Origin: an uncultured Verrucomicrobiae bacterium
GTDB lineage: Bacteria > Verrucomicrobiota > Verrucomicrobiia > Palsa-1439
Assembly: GCA_937927265.1 (NCBI GenBank)
Contig: CALBCO010000167.1
Span: 1-7,330, forward strand
Reading direction: 5' to 3'
Length of the DNA: 7,330 nt
The translations under genes and the position numbers were made by a program. Of the stretch, positions 1-5,121 are shown piece after piece. Position 1 is the first letter of the stretch. Each line of letters starts with the position of its first letter. The notes beneath the pieces were generated by a model that saw nothing but the letters and a program-made list of their open reading frames with translations, had not been told where the DNA came from and did no database searches.

Positions 1-329
1 AACGGCAGATTGTATTTGTTGATGAACTTTTTATGCGATTCCACGGAGTCGAAACTCACGCCAAACACCACCGCGTTGAGTTTCGCAAACTCCGCGTAGT
101 CATCCCGCAGGCCGCAGGCTTGTTTGGTGCAGCCGGGTGTGTCGTCTTTCGGATAAAAGTACAGCACCACGTTGCTCTTGCCGAGATAATCCTTCAATCG
201 CACGGTGGAACCGTCGCTGGCGGTTGCCGTGAAGTCCGGGGCCACGTCGCCGACTTTTGGCATTTCGGCTGCCTGCGTTGTCCCGCCCAACAACACCGCG
301 CCCAACAAGCTGGAGATTGTGGTTTTCAT
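1..329 (-). CDS. bcp: Bcp-type peroxiredoxin, exported, 3' end outside the window
   Basis: Thiol peroxidase of the AhpC/TSA superfamily, which reduces hydroperoxides using a peroxidatic cysteine. The first 109 residues are visible; the rest lies beyond the left edge. Residues 1-21 look like a signal peptide (KTT start, hydrophobic SSLLGAVLLGG, cleavage near TQA-A), so the protein probably acts outside the cytoplasm. The mature part begins MPKVGDVAPDF, a typical peroxiredoxin start. The active-site segment is YPKDDTPGCTKQACGLRD, with peroxidatic Cys67 and a second cysteine five residues later (Cys72), the spacing of the resolving cysteine in E. coli Bcp. The start at 329 is the only one that includes the signal peptide. 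There is no Shine-Dalgarno; a TATATT box ends six bases before the ATG, suggesting a leaderless message. It is divergent from the hydrolase gene. The family is certain; Bcp rather than another 2-Cys/1-Cys subgroup is inferred from the Cys spacing. Confidence 0.9.
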   Translation of the reverse strand, partial: MKTTISSLLGAVLLGGTTQAAEMPKVGDVAPDFTATASDGSTVRLKDYLGKSNVVLYFYPKDDTPGCTKQACGLRDDYAEFAKLNAVVFGVSFDSVESHKKFINKYNLP

Positions 330-363
330 GGCCGCAATATAGTGGGAATTGGAGCGCGCGCAA
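330..363. promoter_or_regulatory. Divergent promoter region between peroxiredoxin and hydrolase genes
   Basis: Only 34 bases separate the two divergent starts. Bases 336-343 read AATATAGT, which gives TATAGT (338-343) as a possible -10 for the rightward gene and TATATT (341 down to 336) as a possible -10 for the leftward gene. For the leftward promoter, TTGCGC (363 down to 358) is a possible -35 at 16-base spacing. The two -10 boxes overlap, so the promoters would compete for polymerase. This is read by eye from hexamer similarity only. Confidence 0.4.
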
Positions 364-1353
364 ATGGCCGTGCTTTGCAAAGGCCGCCGGTTGCGGGTAC
401 GTTATCTCATGCACAAGGCGCTGACCCAATCGTTGGACTGGTGCTCGATCAAATTGGCCGGACTGAGCGTTCATCGGGGCGCGCCCACCGCGCAAATTGC
501 GGCGGCGGAAACGTTGGTGGCAGAACCGCGATACTTTGCAGATTTTGCGGTGCCACCGCCAGATTTCCGGTTCACGAACCGGCGACGATTTCAGTTCACC
601 TCGGCCGTGGTCTCGCCGTGGACGCGCAACAACACCGTCCACGGCCGGTTCTACCCGGTCAGCGCGACTTGGACGACGCATCCGACGGTGGTGCTGCTTC
701 ACGGCTGGAACGCGGAGATGGGGTATGCGACGTTGTTCCGGTGGCTAGCCCGGCGGTTGAATGCGGCTGGGGTAAACGCCGTGATGTTCGAGTTGCCCTA
801 TCACCGGCAGCGCAAACCGCGCGGACACGGCGCGCCGCGCAACTTCATTTCCGATGATCTGTTGCACGTCGCGCAGGCGTCGCATCAGGCGTTGGCCGAC
901 GCGCGGGCATTGGTGGCGTGGCTGGCAGCGCGGAGTGACCGTCCCATCGGGGCGTGGGGCATCTCGCTGGGTGGCTGGTTGACAGGGATGTTGGGCTGCC
1001 ATGAACCACGACTGACGGCGGCGGTGTTGATGATGCCCGTGGCGCGGATTGATCGGGTGATCAACGAACTCGGGTTCTGCGAGCCGTTACGCCGTCGGCT
1101 GGAGGGACAAACGGTCCGGGTTGCTCCGTTGAATTTGATCAGCCACCGGTTGCGATTGCCGGTCGAGCAGGTGCTGATCGTCGCGTCGGAACATGATTTG
1201 TTTGCGCCGATTGATTCGCTGGAAGAACTCTGGCGGGCGTGGGGCCGACCGCTTCTGTGGCGACGCCGGCACGGGCACATCAGCGCGATGATGGCGGCCC
1301 CGCTGATGGGAAAAACGGCCCGCTGGCTGGCGTGCCGCTTGGGAGGTGGATGA
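364..1353 (+). CDS. Alpha/beta hydrolase resembling ABHD18/DUF2048
   Basis: A 329-residue serine hydrolase, probably cytoplasmic, as no signal peptide or membrane span is seen. The oxyanion-loop motif VVLLHGWN is near residues 109-116. The nucleophile elbow is GISLGG with Ser201. The acid is probably Asp278 in SEHDLF, and the catalytic His305 lies in HGHIS. The strings ELPYHRQRKP before the elbow, LNLISHRL, and SLEELWRAWG before HGHIS resemble the eukaryotic ABHD18 (DUF2048) pattern as I remember it, so a lipid or ester substrate is plausible, but the substrate is unknown. The start is ATG 364 because GGAG at 351-354 sits nine bases upstream; a TTG at 349 in the same frame would also work but would place that GGAG inside the gene. 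The stop codon overlaps the pcm start by one base, so the two are co-translated. The catalytic assignment is sound; the subfamily is tentative. Confidence 0.85.
   Translation: MAVLCKGRRLRVRYLMHKALTQSLDWCSIKLAGLSVHRGAPTAQIAAAETLVAEPRYFADFAVPPPDFRFTNRRRFQFTSAVVSPWTRNNTVHGRFYPVSATWTTHPTVVLLHGWNAEMGYATLFRWLARRLNAAGVNAVMFELPYHRQRKPRGHGAPRNFISDDLLHVAQASHQALADARALVAWLAARSDRPIGAWGISLGGWLTGMLGCHEPRLTAAVLMMPVARIDRVINELGFCEPLRRRLEGQTVRVAPLNLISHRLRLPVEQVLIVASEHDLFAPIDSLEELWRAWGRPLLWRRRHGHISAMMAAPLMGKTARWLACRLGGG
1342..1346 (+). promoter_or_regulatory. Ribosome binding site of pcm
   Basis: GGAGG lies inside the last codons of the hydrolase gene, six bases before ATG 1353. It decides between the two adjacent ATG codons (1350 and 1353) in favour of 1353, since 1350 would leave only three bases. 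It is the clearest Shine-Dalgarno in the window. Confidence 0.7.
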
Positions 1354-2063
1354 TGCGCATTGCTGGTCTTGGTCAACCGGTGACCGCGTTTCTGCTCAGC
1401 GGCCTGGCTTGGGTCACCTGCCGGGCCAATGAGGAAGAGGCGCGCCACCGCATGGTTCAAGACCAGATCGTCGCCCGCGGCGTGACCGAGCGACGCGTGT
1501 TGCTGGCCTTGGAAAAAGTGCCGCGCCACGAGTTCGTGCCCCGTCAGTTCCGGCGGCTGGCGTACACTGACCGGCCGTTGCCCATCGGCGAGGGGCAGAC
1601 GATTTCGCAGCCGTACATCGTCGCCTACATGACGGCAGCGCTGGCGCTTCAGCCGGGCGAGAAGGTGCTCGAAATCGGCACCGGCTCCGGTTATCAGGCC
1701 GCCGTGCTCGCGGAGATCACCACCAACGTGTTCACCATTGAAATCGTTGAGCCGCTGGCCCGGTCGGCGGAGGAACGGTTGCGACGGCTGGGCTACCGGA
1801 CGGTGCAAGTCAAATGCGGCGACGGTTATCACGGCTGGCCTGAACACGCGCCGTTTGATGCCATCATTGTGACGTGTGCCGCCGAGCCGATCCCCCCGGC
1901 ATTGATTGAGCAGTTGAAATCAGGCGGGCGAATGATCATCCCACGCGGCAAGCCGTTCTCCGAGCAATGGCTGGTGCTGGTGACAAAGGATGCCGTTGGC
2001 CAAGTGACGACGGAACCGGTGTTGCCGGTGGCCTTTGTGCCGATGACGCGCCCTCGTCATTAG
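1353..2063 (+). CDS. pcm: Protein-L-isoaspartate O-methyltransferase, probably exported
   Basis: SAM-dependent methyltransferase that methylates isoaspartyl residues and so starts repair of aged proteins. It is 236 residues long; cytoplasmic E. coli Pcm is about 208. The extra length is N-terminal: residues 1-25 (MRIAGLGQPVTAFLLSGLAW...) have a basic residue, a hydrophobic stretch and a possible cleavage site near CRA-N, so I infer export to the periplasm. The family core follows: MVQDQIVARGV, VPRHEFVP (57-64), GQTISQPYIVAYM (81-93), the SAM motif VLEIGTGSGYQAAVLA (105-120), CGDGYHGWPEHAPFDAIIVTCAA (155-177) and LKSGGRMIIPRG (189-199). The start overlaps the hydrolase stop by one base (TGATG), with a good ribosome site. 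The C-terminus is short (MTRPRH), and its stop codon lies in a small hairpin where repeat-like sequence begins. The family is secure; the signal peptide is by eye. Confidence 0.93.
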   Translation: MRIAGLGQPVTAFLLSGLAWVTCRANEEEARHRMVQDQIVARGVTERRVLLALEKVPRHEFVPRQFRRLAYTDRPLPIGEGQTISQPYIVAYMTAALALQPGEKVLEIGTGSGYQAAVLAEITTNVFTIEIVEPLARSAEERLRRLGYRTVQVKCGDGYHGWPEHAPFDAIIVTCAAEPIPPALIEQLKSGGRMIIPRGKPFSEQWLVLVTKDAVGQVTTEPVLPVAFVPMTRPRH

Positions 2064-2070
2064 CACGAGG
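2052..2070. repeat. Small hairpin over the pcm stop codon
   Basis: CCTCGT (2052-2057) pairs perfectly with ACGAGG (2065-2070) around a seven-base loop that contains most of the pcm stop codon (2061-2063). No T-run follows, so it is not a canonical terminator. The ten bases TTAGCACGAG (2060-2069) recur at 6397-6406 before the second copy of the downstream repeat, so this may mark the outer edge of that repeat. Confidence 0.4.
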
Positions 2071-2132
2071 CGGAGCCGCATTGGCGAGGCGCGATGCTCT
2101 TTTGATGCGCACCAACATGGGCCGCGCATGGT

Positions 2133-2241
2133 CATCCAAAGCGCCGCTGACGCGGCGCACTCCAAAACATCCCGCTCACTGGTGGGGCTTGGGCGCCACG
2201 CGTCAGCCTTTTGGAGTGCGGTGCATCAGCACCGCTTCCCG
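2133..2241. repeat. Palindromic repeat element, copy A
   Basis: About 109 bases, matched by a second copy at 6441-6550. The first 36 bases agree at 34 positions; the last ~31 bases (from TTGGAG to CCCG) agree well with small gaps; the middle is diverged but keeps a GCGCCACGCGTCAGC-like segment. Internally, GCGCCGC (2141-2147) pairs with GCGGCGC (2152-2158) across a four-base loop. A larger perfect 12-base inverted repeat joins CGCACTCCAAAA (2156-2167) to TTTTGGAGTGCG (2209-2220). No coding capacity is seen. The structure and size fit a REP/MITE-like non-autonomous element. The surrounding gap (2064-2349) otherwise contains only a weak tandem similarity near 2288-2320 and nothing gene-like. 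Confidence 0.75.
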
Positions 2242-2349
2242 TCGGCTATCGTGGGGTGTGGGGGCATGCAGCGCCTTACGTTCACTCGGCGCAGGCGACC
2301 GTAAACCGACTGGCGCAGCGTGGGGAGTTGCACTATCTTGCGCGCGGCA

Positions 2350-3549
2350 ATGGCTCCGGTGACAAACAATCGCGACGAATTGCGGCTGCTGTTTTGGGAA
2401 ACGACGGCGGGCTGCAACTTGGAGTGTTCCCACTGCCGGCGGCTCGATGTGAGCAAACAGCTCATGCAGTCGGACATGACCACCGCGCAGGCGTTCCAGT
2501 TCGTGGACAACCTCGCCGGATTCGCCAAACCGATTCTGGTACTGTCCGGCGGCGAACCGCTGTTCCGGCCGGACATTTTCGACATCGCCCAACACGCCCG
2601 CGACCGGGGCTTGATGGTTGCGTTGGCCACCAACGGCACGCTCATCACCGAATCGGTCGCCCGAAACATTCTTGATGCCGGTATCCGTCGCGTGGCGATC
2701 TCGATTGATGGCGCGGACGCGACGACGCACGATGAGTTTCGGCGTCAACCGGGGTCGTTGGCGGCGGCACTGACCGGTTTCCGCAATCTCCGCAAGCTCG
2801 GCATGTCCATGCAGATCAACTGCACCGTCACCAAACACAACGTCCACCAGATTGAGCAGTTGTACGCGATGGCGAAGGAACTTGGCGCCGATGCCTTGCA
2901 TCTATTCATGCTGGTCCCGGTCGGCTGTGGCGTGCAGATTGCCGAGACAAATGCGCTACCGTCTGAAGAATACGAGCGGGTGCTAAACTGGATGTACGAC
3001 AAGAGCAAGGACCGGGCGATTCATCTCAAGGCCACCTGCGCGCCGCATTATTTCCGCATCATGCGCCAACGGGCCAAGGACGAAGGCATCCGCATCAAGG
3101 CGACGCACAGCCACGGCAAACCGAAAGGTGCCGGCCACCACGACATGGCGGCGATGACCAAAGGTTGTCTGGCCGGCAGCGCGATTTGTTTCGTGAGTCA
3201 TACCGGCGAGGTATTCCCGTGCGGGTACCTGCCGGTGTCAGCGGGGAATGTGTTGAAACAGAGCATGGACGAGATTTGGAATCACTCCGCCGTGTTCGCC
3301 CGGCTGCGTGACGAGGACCAACTCGAAGGCAAGTGCGGCATGTGTGAATTCAAACGCATCTGCCTCGGTTGCCGGGCGCGGGCGTACTACGAGTCGCGCG
3401 GCAATTACATGGCCGAAGAACCGTTCTGCATCTACGAACCCGTGCGAATGCAGCGGGAGGGTGAGCCTCCCGGCGAACCGCGACGGCATGGCTCGGCAGG
3501 AGCCTCGCCCTCCACGGACGGGCGGGATGTCAAGTTGTCAGCCTTCTGA
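2350..3549 (+). CDS. ahbD: Radical SAM heme b synthase (AhbD-like)
   Basis: Probable last enzyme of the siroheme-dependent heme pathway: oxidative decarboxylation of two propionates of Fe-coproporphyrin III to give heme b. In this 399-residue reading the radical SAM cluster motif is CNLECSHC (Cys22, Cys26, Cys29), followed by SGGEP (66-70), ATNGT (93-97) and SIDG (118-121). The segment HLKATCAPHYFRIMRQRAKDEG (from about residue 226) and the C-terminal cysteines (273, 280, 291, 329, 332, 338, 341, 360; pattern KCGMCEFKRICLGC) match AhbD as I recall it and would hold an auxiliary Fe-S cluster. ATG 2350 fits the family N-terminus; a GTG at 2320 in frame would add ten atypical residues. No Shine-Dalgarno is seen; TATCTT at 2334-2339 may be a -10. 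The natural end seems to be EEPFCIYEPV; the last ~34 residues come from an inserted palindromic repeat. A NirJ-like relative is the main alternative. Confidence 0.82.
   Translation: MAPVTNNRDELRLLFWETTAGCNLECSHCRRLDVSKQLMQSDMTTAQAFQFVDNLAGFAKPILVLSGGEPLFRPDIFDIAQHARDRGLMVALATNGTLITESVARNILDAGIRRVAISIDGADATTHDEFRRQPGSLAAALTGFRNLRKLGMSMQINCTVTKHNVHQIEQLYAMAKELGADALHLFMLVPVGCGVQIAETNALPSEEYERVLNWMYDKSKDRAIHLKATCAPHYFRIMRQRAKDEGIRIKATHSHGKPKGAGHHDMAAMTKGCLAGSAICFVSHTGEVFPCGYLPVSAGNVLKQSMDEIWNHSAVFARLRDEDQLEGKCGMCEFKRICLGCRARAYYESRGNYMAEEPFCIYEPVRMQREGEPPGEPRRHGSAGASPSTDGRDVKLSAF
3456..3513. repeat. Imperfect palindromic repeat inside the 3' end of ahbD
   Basis: Arms 3456-3479 and 3490-3513 pair at 19 of 24 positions around a ten-base loop (3480-3489). 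It lies in frame and encodes EGEPPGEPRRHGSAGASPS, a low-complexity string I recognise as a frequent by-product of a dispersed repeat in Verrucomicrobiota/Planctomycetota genomes. It falls after the last conserved cysteine (Cys360) and supplies most of the extra C-terminal tail of AhbD. The inverted repeat is seen directly; its dispersed nature is from memory. Confidence 0.7.
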
Positions 3550-3552
3550 TTT

Positions 3553-4740
3553 ATGGTCAACATCACCAAACTCTATTGCGGCGCGGACCAACCGGCCGAC
3601 GCGCTCCGGTACGGCCACGGCCACGGCGCGGCGCAGTCGGCATCCGCTCGCCGGCCCATCGTCGTCTGGAATATCACCCGCACTTGCAATCTGAAATGCG
3701 TCCACTGTTACTCCGACAGCTACGCGCAGGCGTATCCCGGTGAGTTGACGAACGCCGAAGCGAAGGCGGTCATTGACGATGTGGCCGGGTTTAAGGTGCC
3801 GGCGTTGCTCTTTTCTGGTGGTGAACCGTTGATTCGGCCTGACCTGCTCGACCTGGTCGCCTATGCGACCGGCAAAGGTTTGCGCGTGACACTTTCGACC
3901 AATGGTACGTTGATTGACGAGACGATGGCCGGCAAACTCAAGGCGCTTGGCCTCACCTACGTTGGCATTTCGCTCGACGGCATCGGCGACACCAACGACC
4001 ATTTCCGGGGCGTCAAAGGCGCGTTTGACCGGGCTGTGCGCGGGTTCCGTAACTGCCACGCCGTGGGCCAGAAAGTCGGCCTCCGGCTCACGTTGACGCG
4101 GCGGAATTGCCAGGACATCAACCAGATTTTTGATTTCATCGAACAGGAAGGCATCCAGCGGGCGTGTTTCTACCATCTCGTTTATTCTGGCCGGGGCAAC
4201 GCGGCGGACGAATTGAAGCCGGCGGAGATCCGTCGGGCAATGGACACGATTCTGGCGCGCACCGAGGATTTTCACCGGCGCGGGTTGCACAAAGAAATCC
4301 TCACCGTGGATCACCACGCGGACAATGTTTACATTTACCTCAAACTCCGCGAGCGCAACCCGGAGTTTGCGGACGAAGTGTACCAGTGGATGAAATGGAA
4401 CGGCGGCGGCGCGAACTCCAGCGGCGTCGGCATTGCCAACATTGACACGCAAGGCAACGTCCACCCCGATCAGTTTTGGCAGAGCGCCACGCTCGGCAAT
4501 GTCCGGCAGCGCAAGTTCAGTGAAATCTGGAGCGACAACTCCGTTCCGTTGCTTGCGCAACTTCGCCACCGTCTGCCGTTCCTGAAAGGCCGGTGCGGCG
4601 CGTGCAAGTTCCAAGAGATTTGCGGCGGCAGCTTCCGCGTCCGTGCCGTCCAAGTCCACGGCGATCCGTGGGCGGAAGACCCCGCCTGTTATCTCACCGA
4701 CAAAGAAATCGGCATCGCGGAAACAATTCCCGCCCGGTGA
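3553..4740 (+). CDS. ahbC: Radical SAM 12,18-didecarboxysiroheme deacetylase (AhbC-like)
   Basis: Probable enzyme removing the two acetate side chains of 12,18-didecarboxysiroheme to give Fe-coproporphyrin III, the substrate of AhbD. It has 395 residues. The N-terminus MVNITKLYCGADQPADALRYG is the AhbC signature start. The radical SAM motif is CNLKCVHC (Cys45, Cys49, Cys52), then SGGEP (88-92), STNGT (115-119), SLDG (140-143) and FRGVKGAF (151-158). Further family strings are CFYHLVYSGRGN (205-216), TVDHHAD (251-257), HPDQFW (304-309) and the auxiliary-cluster cysteines 348, 351, 357 and 379 in RCGACKFQEICGG and DPACYLTD. It starts three bases after the ahbD stop with no Shine-Dalgarno, so translation is probably coupled. 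The gene order is the reverse of the reaction order. NirJ of heme d1 synthesis is related, but no other nir genes are visible. Confidence 0.86.
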   Translation: MVNITKLYCGADQPADALRYGHGHGAAQSASARRPIVVWNITRTCNLKCVHCYSDSYAQAYPGELTNAEAKAVIDDVAGFKVPALLFSGGEPLIRPDLLDLVAYATGKGLRVTLSTNGTLIDETMAGKLKALGLTYVGISLDGIGDTNDHFRGVKGAFDRAVRGFRNCHAVGQKVGLRLTLTRRNCQDINQIFDFIEQEGIQRACFYHLVYSGRGNAADELKPAEIRRAMDTILARTEDFHRRGLHKEILTVDHHADNVYIYLKLRERNPEFADEVYQWMKWNGGGANSSGVGIANIDTQGNVHPDQFWQSATLGNVRQRKFSEIWSDNSVPLLAQLRHRLPFLKGRCGACKFQEICGGSFRVRAVQVHGDPWAEDPACYLTDKEIGIAETIPAR

Positions 4741-4795
4741 TGACGGATTCAGAGTTGTGACTCGGCGTGGACTGCGTTCGACTTCAGCACAACGA

Positions 4796-4987
4796 ATGAA
4801 TATCCGAGAGCGAACCCAACGGCGGAAGCGAATCATCACGGCGCATCGCGCGCACGGTTTTGCGGAGGCGGACCGGTGGGACTTGGAGTTCTGGCAACGG
4901 CAGCCGCCGGAAAAACGGTTGTCGGCGTTGGTGTCGCTGCGGGCCGACTTGGCTGCCGTAACCGCTGGGCGCAAACCGCAGCGCTAA
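4796..4987 (+). CDS. Small hypothetical protein, 63 residues
   Basis: A short basic protein beginning MNIRERTQRRKRIITAHRAHG, then FAEADRWDLEFWQRQPPEKRLSALVSLRADLAAV. The second part (xxEADxWDLEFWxxxxPExRLSALVxLRxDL) resembles small proteins common in Verrucomicrobiota and other phyla that are often found beside nucleotidyltransferase or toxin-like genes, sometimes treated as antitoxin-like. No partner gene is adjacent here, so it may be an orphan. ATG 4796 is chosen because the conserved-looking part follows it; the same frame opens at 4643 inside ahbC, but that reading would overlap ahbC by about 100 bases. No ribosome site is seen. The function is unknown, and the family resemblance is from memory. 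Confidence 0.5.
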   Translation: MNIRERTQRRKRIITAHRAHGFAEADRWDLEFWQRQPPEKRLSALVSLRADLAAVTAGRKPQR

Positions 4988-4994
4988 TCACAAT

Positions 4995-5071
4995 GTCATT
5001 CCGAGCCTGCGAGGAATCTCTGAAGTCTCTCCGAATGGAAGCTTGAGATTCCTCACTTTGTTCGGAATGAC
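4995..5071. repeat. Long palindromic repeat (GTCATTCCGAG type)
   Basis: GTCATTCCGA (4995-5004) pairs perfectly with TCGGAATGAC (5062-5071), and GAGGAATCTC (5011-5020) pairs perfectly with GAGATTCCTC (5045-5054). A 6/7-base internal loop separates the two stems, and a 24-base loop (5021-5044) closes the structure. The sequence style matches a short palindromic repeat that I remember from many unrelated bacterial genomes. It sits between the small gene and the next radical SAM gene and could fold in RNA, but no T-run follows, so a terminator role is not supported. Confidence 0.75.
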
Positions 5072-5102
5072 GCGGGTTGTTGTGGGTAGCGCGCCAGGTG
5101 AT

Positions 5103-5121
5103 TTGACGCTACACTACGCGC
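5103..5121 (+). promoter_or_regulatory. Candidate promoter for a leaderless start
   Basis: TACACT (5110-5115) is a good -10-like hexamer ending six bases before GTG 5122, the distance expected if transcription starts at the start codon. TTGACG (5103-5108) lies directly upstream of it, too close to be a -35 for the same promoter. No Shine-Dalgarno is present. An in-frame TGA at 5104-5106 rules out any earlier start, so GTG 5122 is the first possible start. Confidence 0.4.

Noticed and set aside
33..857. Plus-strand open frame of 274 codons at the left edge.
   Set aside because: Covers the antisense of the peroxiredoxin and an alternate frame of the hydrolase; both real genes have catalytic motifs.
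885..1847. Minus-strand open frame of 320 codons opposite hydrolase and pcm.
   Set aside because: Spans two well-supported plus-strand genes, with low-complexity composition and no motif.
2133..2241. CRISPR array as an explanation for the repeated palindromes.
   Set aside because: Only two distant copies 4.3 kb apart, with no regular spacers and no cas genes.
2320..2349. In-frame GTG at 2320 as an alternative ahbD start.
   Set aside because: Adds ten residues not typical of the family and no better ribosome site; ATG 2350 fits the expected N-terminus.
3538..4974. Long open frame of 478 codons on the minus strand opposite ahbC.
   Set aside because: An antisense shadow caused by GC-rich codon bias; the plus strand encodes a clear AhbC with all motifs, and the minus frame shows no recognisable domain.
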